This document shows, one piece after another, positions 54,441 to 63,898 of a DNA stretch of 64,000 nt. The position numbers and the translations under genes are program-made. Source of the stretch: an uncultured Muribaculaceae bacterium (GTDB lineage: Bacteria; Bacteroidota; Bacteroidia; Bacteroidales; Muribaculaceae); contig CALUIB010000012.1 in assembly GCA_944320595.1 (NCBI GenBank), forward strand, positions 1 to 64,000, in the 5' to 3' direction. The notes under the pieces were generated by a model. It searched no databases. It was not told the DNA's origin and worked only from the letters and a program-made list of their open reading frames with translations. The stretch's first letter is position 1. Each line of letters opens with the position of its first letter.

Positions 54441-54495
54441 AAGGCTGGGCGCACTCCCTCATGTGTGAGATGTGTGCACATTTACAGACAAAACA

Positions 54496-54536
54496 AGCAG
54501 GGTATGCCACGCGCAATGGCATACCCTGCTGATTTT
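54496..54536 (+). terminator. ROK kinase terminator
   Basis: Stem AGCAGGGTATGCCA/TGGCATACCCTGCT followed by GATTTT. Confidence 0.9.
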
Positions 54537-54573
54537 ACCCACCCTCTACACACGCACTAATAAAGTCTTAAAA

Positions 54574-54890
54574 ATGTTTGGCAACAATATATCGCAAAGC
54601 AATAAAGCGATGACGGCATCAATTGCAATCATTGCATATGCAATAATGGTGGCAATATACCTTTCCCCGGCCGAAGTGCAATATAAGATAAGTTTCCCGG
54701 TACTGTCTCTCGCACTGTTCTCATTCCTGCTGCTGCCGGTGCCGATGAGCCTTGCCATGTTATTCTCGGCCTTTGGCGACATGGCCGGAGCTGCAGGAAA
54801 CTTCATGCTGCAACTGGGTTTCTTTGCAGCCACACACAATTGCTGCTGTTCATAAAAGCAGCCGACCTGAAAACGCACAGGAAGGCATAA
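54574..54890 (+). pseudogene. Truncated YhhN/lysoplasmalogenase-like membrane protein
   Basis: The frame from 54574 gives 93 aa (stop at 54853-54855) that resemble the N-terminal half of the YhhN (TMEM86, lysoplasmalogenase) family: YLSPAEVQYKISFPVLSLALFSFLLLPVPMSLAMLFSAFGDMAGAAGNFMLQLGFFAATH. After the His the reading changes to NCCCS and stops; a one-base shift instead gives QLLLFIKAADLKTHRKA up to 54890, a more family-like end. About 110 residues are missing afterwards. It looks like a frameshifted and truncated gene, or a fragment that is still read as a small membrane protein. Confidence 0.5.
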
Positions 54891-54903
54891 AACACAATTA
54901 TTT

Positions 54904-54936
54904 TTTGGGGGTTAAACGGCGCATTTAGTAATTTTG
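54904..54936 (+). promoter_or_regulatory. MATE exporter promoter
   Basis: TTTG at 54904-54907, 21 bases, TAATTTTG at 54929-54936. It begins right after the broken gene and is 12 bases from the ATG at 54948, so the leader is only a few bases long. Confidence 0.7.
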
Positions 54937-54947
54937 CAGCCGCAATT

Positions 54948-56294
54948 ATGAAATACCTATCGACATATATCAGACACTACAGGCAAATAGCCACGTTGGG
55001 GCTACCGTTGCTGCTCGGGCAGCTTGGCATGATAATGACAGGATTTGCCGACACTTTCATGGTGGGACATTACACCACCGAATCGCTGGCAGCGGCATCG
55101 TTTGTCAACAATATAATGAACTTCATGACCGTGCTGTGCATGGGATTCTCTTACGGGCTGACACCCATCGTCAGCGCCACCAATGCACGCGGTGACCGGC
55201 GGGGAGTGGGTGTAATTGTGAAAAATGCCATTTTGCTCAACATGGCATTCGGCATAGCCGTAGGGCTGGCAATGCTGCTCATATATTTCAACGTAGAAAA
55301 AATGAACCAACCGGCCAACCTGATTCCACTCATCAAGCCCTACTACCTAGTATTGCTCGCCTCGATGGTGCCAATGCTGCTTGTCAACACACTGCGCCAG
55401 TTTACCGATGGCATCGGCAACACGCGCCTGTCGATGTGGATTATCATCGGCGGCAACCTGCTGAACATACTGCTTAATTATTTGACCATATACGGCAACT
55501 TCGGCTTCCCCGAATTAGGATTGCTCGGAGCCGGGCTGAGCACACTTGCCGCCCGTGTGGCAATGGCCGCCGCCTACATTATCGTCTTATCACGTTCGCA
55601 CCGCTATGCCACATATGTGCAAGGCATCAGGCATGGCGACATCGACTCAAGAATTTCAAGCAATATATTTGCCACATCATGGCCCATAGCCGTGCAGATG
55701 GGGCTTGAAACAGGCATTTTCTCGTTTGCATCAATCATGATAGGCTGGCTTGGCGAAATACCGCTTGCCGCCTACCAAATCATGCTCAGCATCAGCACCA
55801 TAGGTTTCATGGTATATTACAGCCTTGGAGCAAGCATGTCGATAAAAATTGCCGGATATTACGGCAACGGCGACATCACCCAAATACGAAACTGCTCGGT
55901 GTCAGGGCTGCACATAATCATGGCCTGCGCCGCAACGGCCTGCCTGCTGTTCTTCTTCCTCGGCGAACCGGTCATCAGGCTGTTCACCGACGACGTTGCC
56001 GTGATTGCCGTGGCCATGCTGGTCATACCACCGCTCATGCTTTACCAGGTGGGCGATGCACTGCAAGTCACTTACGCCAACGCCTTGCGCGGCATCACCG
56101 ACGTGCGGCCGATGATGATCACAGCCATCATCGCCTACCTGATTGTAGGCCTGCCACTTGGCTATTTGTTGGCATTCCCTTGCGGCATGGGCATCGTGGG
56201 CATCTACCTGTCATTTGCCGTGGCACTGCTTCTTGCAGGAGTGCTGTTCTTTGCCAAATTTCAAATTGACCTGCGAAATCTCACCCGGCAGTGA
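54948..56294 (+). CDS. MATE family efflux transporter
   Basis: 448 aa with twelve predicted transmembrane segments in the MATE arrangement: LGLPLLLGQLGMIMTGFADTFMVGHYTTESLAAASFVNN at the N-terminus and the second half restarting with FATSWPIAVQMGLETGIFSFASIMIGWLGEIPLAAYQI. It exports cationic drugs or metabolites using Na+ or H+. The stop overlaps the GTG start of the DUF2752 gene, so the two are coupled. Confidence 0.93.
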   Translation: MKYLSTYIRHYRQIATLGLPLLLGQLGMIMTGFADTFMVGHYTTESLAAASFVNNIMNFMTVLCMGFSYGLTPIVSATNARGDRRGVGVIVKNAILLNMAFGIAVGLAMLLIYFNVEKMNQPANLIPLIKPYYLVLLASMVPMLLVNTLRQFTDGIGNTRLSMWIIIGGNLLNILLNYLTIYGNFGFPELGLLGAGLSTLAARVAMAAAYIIVLSRSHRYATYVQGIRHGDIDSRISSNIFATSWPIAVQMGLETGIFSFASIMIGWLGEIPLAAYQIMLSISTIGFMVYYSLGASMSIKIAGYYGNGDITQIRNCSVSGLHIIMACAATACLLFFFLGEPVIRLFTDDVAVIAVAMLVIPPLMLYQVGDALQVTYANALRGITDVRPMMITAIIAYLIVGLPLGYLLAFPCGMGIVGIYLSFAVALLLAGVLFFAKFQIDLRNLTRQ

Positions 56295-56665
56295 AAAAAT
56301 ACCTGTTTACCATTATACTCTTGGCAACAGCCGTCGCTGCAACAGTTGTTTACCTGCTGTTCGACCCGGCACAATCGGCACTCTTCCCTCGTTGCCCGTT
56401 CCTTGTCATTACCGGATTTAAATGTCCCGGCTGTGGCAGCCAACGCGTCATCCACTCGCTGCTAAGCGGTGACATTGCCGCCGCATGGCATTACAACGCC
56501 TTCATGGTGGCAGCCCTGCCGGTGATAGCCTTATATAGCTACGCCGAACTGCGACGCCCGAACCACCCTTCGCTATACAACCGCCTCAACAGCCCCGTCA
56601 TCATTTGGAGCATCTTCGCCGCCACAGTACTATGGTGGCTCCTGCGCAACATCTTCGCCTGGTAA
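56291..56665 (+). CDS. DUF2752 domain membrane protein
   Basis: 124 aa with three hydrophobic segments. The DUF2752 motif is clear: CPFLVITGFKCPGCGSQRVIHSLLSGDIAAAWHYNAFMV. The start codon is GTG, overlapping the stop of the MATE gene (GTGA). Function of the family is unknown; the Cys-Pro-Gly-Cys motif may bind a metal or form a disulfide. Confidence 0.85.
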   Translation: MKKYLFTIILLATAVAATVVYLLFDPAQSALFPRCPFLVITGFKCPGCGSQRVIHSLLSGDIAAAWHYNAFMVAALPVIALYSYAELRRPNHPSLYNRLNSPVIIWSIFAATVLWWLLRNIFAW

Positions 56666-56936
56666 CCACACCACGCAAAAAAAACTGCAAAATACCAAAC
56701 ATTACATCACGCATGGACGCACGACCCGTGAGCCTGTCGGCGGCCGGCTGCCGTGCAATGCCATATATCCACCCATGAGTGCATTATATACGCCACGCCA
56801 TATTGATTCAACCATCTCGGCATAGCACCCTATAAGACCTATTGCCATGCACAGTGAGTTGTTCGCAATTACGCATTTTTTTGTGACCAATAATATTTTT
56901 TTCATTAAATTTGTGCTGACTAAAAACAAGCGACGC
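56666..56936. other. Intergenic stretch with YitT promoter
   Basis: No gene seen. A TAAATTTG box lies at 56906-56913 with TTTG at 56880-56883 (22 bases). A short GC palindrome (CGGCGGCCGGCTGCCG) lies near 56740. Confidence 0.5.
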
Positions 56937-57908
56937 ATGAAAAAGACTATATACAGCTGGCTGATGATACTTCTGGGGTGCGCCATAACGGCCATCGGGT
57001 TCGTGTTCTTCATCAACCCCTACGGGCTGGTCCCGGGGGGAGTTTACGGTGCAAGCATCGTGCTGCAGCACCTGTTCCCGTCGATACAGGTGGGTACGTT
57101 CGGGTACATGCTCGACATTCCGTTGCTCACCCTGTCGGTGCTGCTCCTCGGGGCCAAAATAGGCTCGCGCACCATCGTGGCGGCACTCACCACGCCGTTC
57201 ATAATGAACGCTCTGGAATGGATTGCATACCCCAGCACAGAGGCATTGCGGGCACTCGACCCGGCGCAACTGCTGGGCGGCATACTCGACCTTAGCGACC
57301 ACCTCATAATCGCCGCCGTGATAGGGGCATCAATCATCGGCCTGGGGTGCGGCATGATAGTGCGCCAGCAAGCCACATCGGGCGGCAGTGACATAGTGGC
57401 CATGATACTGCAAAAGTATTGCCACCTGCGGTTCTCACGCGCCATACTTCTGGTCGATGGCACGGTGGTGCTATTCGGCCTCATAGTGATAGGTTTCGGC
57501 ATAGGCAGCGGCGATGCCGCCAGCTCTGGACAGCCCACCATCTACCTGTCGCTTTACTCGCTGGCAGCCATCTTCGTCACCTCGCGCGTGCTGGCATTCG
57601 TCATCAACGGGCCAAAGAACGACAAGCTGATGTTCGTCATCAGCGAGAAACATCTGCCCGACTTGCGCGAATACATCATCAAGGACCTTGACCGCACGGC
57701 CACCTACATAAAGAGCAGCGGCCTGTACACCGGCCATGACAAGGAGATGCTTTTCCTGGTGGTGAGCTACAAGGAAGTGGAGAACCTGAAACTGAAAATC
57801 AAGCAGGCCGACCCGGCCGCGTTCGTCGTCGTCACCGATGCCTACGACACCTACGGCGAAGGCTGGAAACCCCTCCCCTCCTCGAAAAACGACCTCAACC
57901 CCGAATAA
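56937..57908 (+). CDS. YitT family membrane protein (DUF2179)
   Basis: 323 aa. Five or six transmembrane segments (MILLGCAITAIGFVFFINPYGLVPGGVYGASIVLQHLF..., GASIIGLGCGMIVRQQATSGGSDIVAMIL) are followed by the soluble C-terminal DUF2179 domain (KLMFVISEKHLPDLREYIIKDLDRTATYIKSSGLYTG...EMLFLVVSYKEVENLK). The start at 56937 follows a -7 box at 56906-56913; the frame extends further upstream through it. The function is unproven; relatives are proposed transporters. Confidence 0.9.
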   Translation: MKKTIYSWLMILLGCAITAIGFVFFINPYGLVPGGVYGASIVLQHLFPSIQVGTFGYMLDIPLLTLSVLLLGAKIGSRTIVAALTTPFIMNALEWIAYPSTEALRALDPAQLLGGILDLSDHLIIAAVIGASIIGLGCGMIVRQQATSGGSDIVAMILQKYCHLRFSRAILLVDGTVVLFGLIVIGFGIGSGDAASSGQPTIYLSLYSLAAIFVTSRVLAFVINGPKNDKLMFVISEKHLPDLREYIIKDLDRTATYIKSSGLYTGHDKEMLFLVVSYKEVENLKLKIKQADPAAFVVVTDAYDTYGEGWKPLPSSKNDLNPE

Positions 57909-57944
57909 CGCGACGGAAAAACACGCACATACTGGCAACAAACA

Positions 57945-57985
57945 AAAAGCGGAGGCTCAATCAACATCGAGCCTCCGCCTTTTTT
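57945..57985. terminator. Bidirectional terminator (YitT / alcohol dehydrogenase)
   Basis: Stem GCGGAGGCTC/GAGCCTCCGC with A-run on the left and T7 on the right. Confidence 0.92.
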
Positions 57986-58007
57986 CTGCACCAGTCAAAA
58001 TACAACC

Positions 58008-59195
58008 TTACTTGAACGACTGCTCAAACACTTCCACAATGTCGGCATCGCTCATGGCAATGCGGTCGCTGGTGTACATTATGCCCATTACCTCGCGCGA
58101 GTTGCGCATGAACTTCTCGCACTCGTCGCGCGTGATGCCGTAGTCCGACATACGCAGGTCGGCAACACCGCAAGCCTCTTGCAGACGGACAAGTGCCGTG
58201 ATAAAGTCCTCGGGCTTGTCGGCCTCGGGCATACCCATGGCCTGTGCAAGGCGTATGAAACGGTCGTCGCAACCGTGGTTCTTCACAAAATAGCTGTAAT
58301 ATGCTTTGCTAATCATGATAAGCCCTGCACCGTGGGGCAAGTTGGGGTGATAAGCCGACAGCGCATGTTCCATGCCATGCTCGCTCGTGATTAGGGTCAG
58401 GCACATCACCACGCCCGACAGCGTATTGGCCCAGGCCACACGTGTGCGAGCCTCTATGTCGCTGCCGTCGCTGATGGCGCGTGGCAGGTACTTGGCAATG
58501 TTCTCGACAGCTGTCAGGGCATACATGTCGCTCATCAGGTTCGCACCCTTGGCTATATAACCCTCAACGCTATGGAACAATGCGTCGAATCCCTGGAATG
58601 CCGAAAACCTCGCAGGCACACTCACCATCAATTCTGGATCGACAATGGCAATAACCGGGAACAACGACGGGTGGCCTATGAAAGCCTTCTCGTTGGTATC
58701 CTCCTTGGTAATCACGCCCGAATTGTCGGTCTCCGAGCCTGTTCCGGCCGTGGTTGTGATGGCTATGATGGGGAGCGGCTTCACTGTTATGGGACTGCCC
58801 TTGCCCGAACCGACAGCCACATAATCCCACAACTCGCCAGGGTTGGTGGCCATAGTGGCTATGCCCTTCGAGCAGTCCATCACGCTACCACCGCCCAGGG
58901 CCACTATAAAGTCGGCTCCGCTCTCACGCGCGGCTGCGGCACCGGCATTCACGTTAGCCACAGTGGGGTTGGCCTCAACACCGTTGAACACCGTCCATTC
59001 CACACCGGCCTGCCTCAACTGGGCCTCGGTGCGGTCAAGGTAGCCATTGGCACGGGCCGACTTGCCATTGGAAATCACCACCAAGGCTTTCTTTCCCGGC
59101 ATCGGCTGCTCCGACAGCTTGTCAAGCATACCTGCGCCAAACAGCACGTGCGTTGGCACATACATATCATACGTTTCTCGTGTCTGCATAATCAT
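58008..59195 (-). CDS. Iron-containing alcohol dehydrogenase
   Basis: 395 aa group III alcohol dehydrogenase, related to butanol dehydrogenase or lactaldehyde reductase types. NAD(P) motifs: VVISNGKS, VALGGGSVMDCSKG and ITTTAGTGSETDNSGVI. The metal ligands are the Asp in FQGFDALFHSVEG, the His in the same stretch, and the two His in SEHGMEHALSAYHPNLPHGAGL. It probably balances NADH by alcohol formation; the substrate is unresolved. Start at 59195 or two codons later. A TAATTTTG-type -7 box lies at 59231-59238. Confidence 0.93.
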   Translation of the reverse strand: MIMQTRETYDMYVPTHVLFGAGMLDKLSEQPMPGKKALVVISNGKSARANGYLDRTEAQLRQAGVEWTVFNGVEANPTVANVNAGAAAARESGADFIVALGGGSVMDCSKGIATMATNPGELWDYVAVGSGKGSPITVKPLPIIAITTTAGTGSETDNSGVITKEDTNEKAFIGHPSLFPVIAIVDPELMVSVPARFSAFQGFDALFHSVEGYIAKGANLMSDMYALTAVENIAKYLPRAISDGSDIEARTRVAWANTLSGVVMCLTLITSEHGMEHALSAYHPNLPHGAGLIMISKAYYSYFVKNHGCDDRFIRLAQAMGMPEADKPEDFITALVRLQEACGVADLRMSDYGITRDECEKFMRNSREVMGIMYTSDRIAMSDADIVEVFEQSFK

Positions 59196-59230
59196 TACAG
59201 TTTTTAATTAGGGTTAAACATTCACTGCCG

Positions 59231-59238
59231 CAAAATTA
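59231..59238 (-). promoter_or_regulatory. Alcohol dehydrogenase -7 box
   Basis: Reads TAATTTTG on the minus strand, 36 bases before the ATG. Confidence 0.5.
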
Positions 59239-59393
59239 CGCCATTCCGCCATAACCCCGTGTAACCAAATTACTGCCCTGTGTACCCTTATTACATTTCG
59301 CCCCCTTCTACTCGAAAAAATGTGTAAATACGCAAAAATTTCGAGTAGAGCATACCACCGCACAAAAATGACAGCAATTATGGCGGAAATTTG

Positions 59394-59401
59394 TAACTTT
59401 G
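59394..59401 (+). promoter_or_regulatory. Lipid kinase -7 box
   Basis: TAACTTTG 33 bases before the ATG at 59435; no -33 box recognised. Confidence 0.55.
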
Positions 59402-59434
59402 CACTCCACAAAACAGAGAAGAGGCGACAACACT

Positions 59435-60412
59435 ATGGCAGAGAAGTTGAAACTGATGGCGATAATAAACCCCATATCGGGTACCGATGGCGGCAAAAAC
59501 ACAATGCCCCAGGTGATAGCACAGGCCATCGACCACACGCGCTTTGATGTGGACACCCGCTTCACGCAATATGCCGGACACGCCACCGCACTGGCCGCCG
59601 AGGCCATAGCCGCCGGCTGCCACGGGGTGCTTGCCGTGGGCGGCGACGGCACGGTCAACGAGGTGGCATCGGCCCTGCGCGACACGCCTGTGTCGCTGGG
59701 CATAGTGCCATGCGGCTCGGGCAACGGGCTTGCCCGCCACTTGGGCATACCGCTTGAGCCTGAAAAAGCCATCTCAATAATAAACCACAACCACACCGAG
59801 GCCCTCGACTACTGCACGGTGAACGAACGCCCCTTCTTCTGCACCTGCGGGGTGGGGTTCGATGCCATGGTGAGCGAGAAATTCGCACAGGCAGGCCGCC
59901 GCGGCCCCATCACCTACCTGCAAAAGGCCCTTGGCGAATACCTCCGCTACCATAGCGAGGAATACATCATCGAGACCGCCGACAAGGTGGTGGCCGAAAA
60001 AGCCTTCATAATAGCCTGCGGCAACGCCTCGCAATATGGCAACAACGCCTTCATAGCCCCACAGGCAAGCATGAAAGACGGCTTGATAGATGTCACCGTG
60101 ATACTGCCGTTCACCCCCATCGACACCGCCATGATGAGCCTGCTGCTATTCACCAAGCACCTCGACCAGGACACCAACATACAGTCGTTCCGCACTGCCG
60201 AGCTTACCATACGCCGCCCGCGCGCCGACGTCATGCACATCGACGGAGAGCCGGTGATGATGCCAGCCGAGCTGCACATAAAGTGCCACAAGGGGGGCAT
60301 ATCGGTTTTCCTGCCACAGGAGGATGCCGAAAACCGCAAAAACCTGCTCTCGCCCATCGAAGACGGATTTTGGGCATTCGTCAATGCCATACGCAACGAG
60401 CTTAACATCTGA
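59435..60412 (+). CDS. Diacylglycerol/lipid kinase family protein
   Basis: 325 aa of the DagK/YegS family that phosphorylates diacylglycerol or related lipids at the membrane. Motifs: INPISGTDGGKNTMPQ, AVGGDGTVNEVASAL (catalytic GGDGT), VPCGSGNGLARHLG and, further on, CGVGFDAMVSEKF and HIDGEPVMMPAELHIK. The ATG at 59435 follows the -7 box; the ATG at 59399 overlaps it. Ends before a strong terminator. Confidence 0.92.
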   Translation: MAEKLKLMAIINPISGTDGGKNTMPQVIAQAIDHTRFDVDTRFTQYAGHATALAAEAIAAGCHGVLAVGGDGTVNEVASALRDTPVSLGIVPCGSGNGLARHLGIPLEPEKAISIINHNHTEALDYCTVNERPFFCTCGVGFDAMVSEKFAQAGRRGPITYLQKALGEYLRYHSEEYIIETADKVVAEKAFIIACGNASQYGNNAFIAPQASMKDGLIDVTVILPFTPIDTAMMSLLLFTKHLDQDTNIQSFRTAELTIRRPRADVMHIDGEPVMMPAELHIKCHKGGISVFLPQEDAENRKNLLSPIEDGFWAFVNAIRNELNI

Positions 60413-60468
60413 CACCCTGCACCACAAACACGCAACGCCCTCAACAATAATATGTTTTGCAACATATT

Positions 60469-60507
60469 TAGGCACTTTAACTTCACAAAGTGCCTTTTTT
60501 TTTTGCT
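60469..60507 (+). terminator. Lipid kinase terminator
   Basis: Stem GGCACTTT/AAAGTGCC followed by T10. Confidence 0.93.
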
Positions 60508-60589
60508 TTTTTAGCACATACTTAGTAATTTCGTTGCTTAGAATGAAAATTATAATTTTTACCATTATCAAACCTAAAATCTCTTATTG

Positions 60590-62536
60590 ATGAGCTACTT
60601 AAAATTTGATAAGAACCTGATGATTAACCTTGAGCAATCCCTTCCCAAGGAAATGCTCCGCACTAATCAATCGGGAGCGTATCACTGCACGACCATCGTT
60701 GACTGCAATACGCGCAAGCAACACGGGCTCTTGGTCATCCCCATCCCCGAAATGGACGATGACAACCACGTCCTCCTCTCATCGTTAGATGAAACTGTTA
60801 TCCAGCACGGCGCGCCATTCAACCTGGGTCTGCACAAGTATGGCGGGAACTGCTTCAGCCCCAACGGGCACAAGTATATCCGCGAATTCGACTGCGAGAC
60901 AGTTCCCCGCACCACCTACCGCGTGGGCGGCGTAATCATGACCAAAGAAAAGATTTTCATCTCGCACGAGAACCGCATCCTTATCCGTTACACGCTGGTT
61001 GACGCGCACTCGCAGACGACACTGCAATTCCGCCCGTTCCTGGCATTCCGCAACGCCAACGACCTGTGCGTGGAAAATGGCATGGCCAGCCGCGAATACC
61101 ACGAAATAACCAACGGCATAGCCACCTGCATGTATCCCGGCTACCCCACGCTGGTGATGCAATTCAACAAGAAACCCGAATTCGTGTTCAACCCCAACTG
61201 GTACAAGGGCATCGAATACATCAAGGACCAGGAACGCGGCATCCCTTACCGCGAAGACCTGTATGTTCCCGGATACTTCCAGCTTGAAATAAAGAAAGGC
61301 GAAAGCATAATCTTCTCGGCAGGCACCTCCGAGGCCGACACCGAGCAATTTGCCGACATGTATGCCAAGGAAATCAAGTCGCGCACGCCGCGCACAAGTT
61401 TCTACAACTGCATGAAGAACTGCGCAAAGCAATTCTACGTGACCAACGCGCATGGCCGCTACCTGCTGGCCGGCTACCCATGGTTCAAGATACGCGCCCG
61501 CGACGAGATGATAGCCCTGCCCGGCACCACAATATCGGTACACCACCGCCCCGACTTCGAGGGCATCATGGAAACCGCCGTCGCAGCCTACCGCCACTTC
61601 ATGAAAACCGGCGAGCTCGACCGCGTGATGCAAGGCATCGACCTGCCCGACATACCGCTGTGGCAAATATGGGCCCTGCAACAATACTATAAAGAGGCCG
61701 GAGCCGAAGAAACCATCAAGCGATACGGCGACTTCATCAAGGAAGTGCTCGACTACATCATAGCCAACCGCCACCCCAACCTCGAACTGAACGATGCCGG
61801 GTTGCTCTCGTCGAACGGCAAGGCAAAACCCATCTCGTGGATGGATGCCTCATACCCCGGCGGAGCGCCAATAATCCCGCGCACGGGATACCTGGTGGAA
61901 TTCAACGCTCTGTGGTACAACGACCTGATGTTTGCCCAAGAGCTGTTTGCAGGCGTGCCCGAAGAAGCCGAGAACCTGAAGAAGTGGGAAGGAATAACCT
62001 CGCACCTTAAAGACTCGTTCATCGAAACATTCCTCAACGACTACGGATACCTTTACGATTACGTTTCGGGCTTGTTCACCGACCTGAGCGTGCGCCCCAA
62101 CATGATTATCGCCGCAGGACTCGACTACTCGCCGCTCGACCGTCGCCAACGCCGCTCGGTACTCGATGTGGTGACTCGCGAGTTGCTCACCCCCAAGGGG
62201 CTGCGCACACTCAGCCCCAAGAGTTTCGGCTACACGCCGTGCTACCTCGGCAGCCCCGAGCAGCGCGAATATGCCTACTACCAAGGCTCGGCCCGCCCGT
62301 GGCTCATGGGTTTCTATGCCGACGCCTACTCCAAGGTATTCGGCATGAGCGGAGTGTCGTTCATCGAGCGCATGATGATAGGCTTCGAAGACGAAATGAC
62401 GCAAGGCTGCATAGGCTCGCTCAGCGAGCTGTATGACGGCAACCCGCCATTCACCGGCCGCGGCGCCGTGAGCTTTGCCGCCAACGTGGGCGGTGTGCTG
62501 CGCGTGCTGCGACAATTGAAAAACCTGAATTTATAA
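60590..62536 (+). CDS. Glycogen debranching enzyme (amylo-alpha-1,6-glucosidase)
   Basis: 648 aa. The bacterial GDE N-terminal domain (SGAYHCTTIVDCNTRKQHGLLV, LGLHKYGGNCFSPNGHKYIREF, FQLEIKKGESIIFSAGT) leads into the (alpha/alpha)6 catalytic domain of GH133 (AGYPWFKIRARDEMIALPG, PDIPLWQIWALQQYYKEAG, ISWMDASYPGG, VEFNALWYNDLMFA). The usual WGRD is here RARD. The ATG at 60590 is preceded by an in-frame TTG. First gene of a glycogen operon with GT4 and GH57 genes behind it. Confidence 0.93.
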   Translation: MSYLKFDKNLMINLEQSLPKEMLRTNQSGAYHCTTIVDCNTRKQHGLLVIPIPEMDDDNHVLLSSLDETVIQHGAPFNLGLHKYGGNCFSPNGHKYIREFDCETVPRTTYRVGGVIMTKEKIFISHENRILIRYTLVDAHSQTTLQFRPFLAFRNANDLCVENGMASREYHEITNGIATCMYPGYPTLVMQFNKKPEFVFNPNWYKGIEYIKDQERGIPYREDLYVPGYFQLEIKKGESIIFSAGTSEADTEQFADMYAKEIKSRTPRTSFYNCMKNCAKQFYVTNAHGRYLLAGYPWFKIRARDEMIALPGTTISVHHRPDFEGIMETAVAAYRHFMKTGELDRVMQGIDLPDIPLWQIWALQQYYKEAGAEETIKRYGDFIKEVLDYIIANRHPNLELNDAGLLSSNGKAKPISWMDASYPGGAPIIPRTGYLVEFNALWYNDLMFAQELFAGVPEEAENLKKWEGITSHLKDSFIETFLNDYGYLYDYVSGLFTDLSVRPNMIIAAGLDYSPLDRRQRRSVLDVVTRELLTPKGLRTLSPKSFGYTPCYLGSPEQREYAYYQGSARPWLMGFYADAYSKVFGMSGVSFIERMMIGFEDEMTQGCIGSLSELYDGNPPFTGRGAVSFAANVGGVLRVLRQLKNLNL

Positions 62537-62559
62537 CCCTAAGATTACTCTTTTACGAT

Positions 62560-63825
62560 ATGAAAGCTTTAATGTTTGGCTGGGAATTTCCCCCTCACAT
62601 CCTCGGCGGGTTGGGAACTGCCAGCTACGGCCTCACCAAGGGAATGTGGGAAAACGGTGACATGGACATCACTTTCGTTATCCCGAAACCGTGGGGCGAC
62701 GAAGACCGACAATTCGCACACATCATAGGTGCGAACTCGACGCCGGTCGTGTGGAGGGATGTCAACTGGGACTATGTGCAGAACCGCATCGGCAATGTCA
62801 TGGACCCACAGATGTATTACGACCTGCGCGACCATATCTACGCCGACTTCAACTATATGCGCACCAACGACCTCGGGTGCATTGAATTTTCGGGCCGTTA
62901 CCCCGACAACCTGCTTGAAGAAATCAACAACTACTCGATTGTGGCAGGCGTGATAGCACGTACCGTGCCGTGCGACGTGATACACTCGCACGACTGGCTC
63001 ACCTATCCCGCCGGGATACACGCCAAGCAAGTGACCGGCAAGCCATTAGTGATACACGTACACGCCACCGACTTCGACCGCAGCCGCGGCAACGTGAACC
63101 CCACGGTTTACGGCATAGAACGCGACGGCATGAACAACGCCGACCACATCATCACCGTGAGCGAGCTCACCCGCCGCACCGTAATCGAGAAATACGGGCA
63201 AGACCCCGCCAAGGTGACCACCGTGCACAATGCAGTGGAACCACTGAGCGAGGAGATACGCAACATAAAAGTAGAACACGGCAAGGACAAGGTTATCACC
63301 TTCCTGGGCCGCATAACCATGCAGAAGGGGCCCGAATACTTCGTCGAGGCCGCGTCGATGGTGCTGCACAAGACGCACAACGTGCGTTTCGTGATGGCCG
63401 GCAGCGGCGACATGATGGAAAAGATGATACGCCTCGCCGCCGACCGCGACATTGCCGACCGTTTCCACTTCACAGGCTTCCTGCGCGGCCGCCAGGTGTA
63501 TGAAATGCTTGCGGCAAGCGACGTGTACGTGATGCCCTCGGTTTCCGAGCCTTTCGGCATCTCGCCGCTCGAAGCCATGCAGATGGGGTGCCCGTCGATT
63601 ATATCCAAGCAGTCGGGCTGCGCCGAAATCCTTGAAAACGTAATCAAGGTGGATTACTGGGACATACACGCCATGGCCGATGCCATGTTCGCTCTCGTGA
63701 ACTACCCGGCCCTGCACAACCACCTGCGCGACAACGGCCTTGCCGAAATCGACACCATACAGTGGAAAAAAGCCGGTGCCAAGGTGATAAACATCTACAA
63801 CCAGGTAATCAACAACCGCCGGTAA
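62560..63825 (+). CDS. GT4 glycosyltransferase, glycogen synthase candidate
   Basis: 421 aa GT-B enzyme. Motifs: MFGWEFPPHILGGLGTASYGL (the G-G-L nucleotide-sugar loop), DVIHSHDWLTYPAGIHAKQ, ITFLGRITMQKGPEYFVEAASMV and the C-terminal PSVSEPFGISPLEAMQMGCPSIISKQSG with the E-x7-E pattern. The gene lies between a debranching enzyme (23-base gap) and a GH57 gene, so it is most likely the elongating synthase of the glycogen pathway, in contrast to the short GT5 protein at 37.7 kb. Confidence 0.88.
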   Translation: MKALMFGWEFPPHILGGLGTASYGLTKGMWENGDMDITFVIPKPWGDEDRQFAHIIGANSTPVVWRDVNWDYVQNRIGNVMDPQMYYDLRDHIYADFNYMRTNDLGCIEFSGRYPDNLLEEINNYSIVAGVIARTVPCDVIHSHDWLTYPAGIHAKQVTGKPLVIHVHATDFDRSRGNVNPTVYGIERDGMNNADHIITVSELTRRTVIEKYGQDPAKVTTVHNAVEPLSEEIRNIKVEHGKDKVITFLGRITMQKGPEYFVEAASMVLHKTHNVRFVMAGSGDMMEKMIRLAADRDIADRFHFTGFLRGRQVYEMLAASDVYVMPSVSEPFGISPLEAMQMGCPSIISKQSGCAEILENVIKVDYWDIHAMADAMFALVNYPALHNHLRDNGLAEIDTIQWKKAGAKVINIYNQVINNRR

Positions 63826-63898
63826 ACCATTAACGCCACACGTGGCAAGAGATTTTTTCATTTACCATTCAAGAAAACAAAAAAACAACCAGACAATA

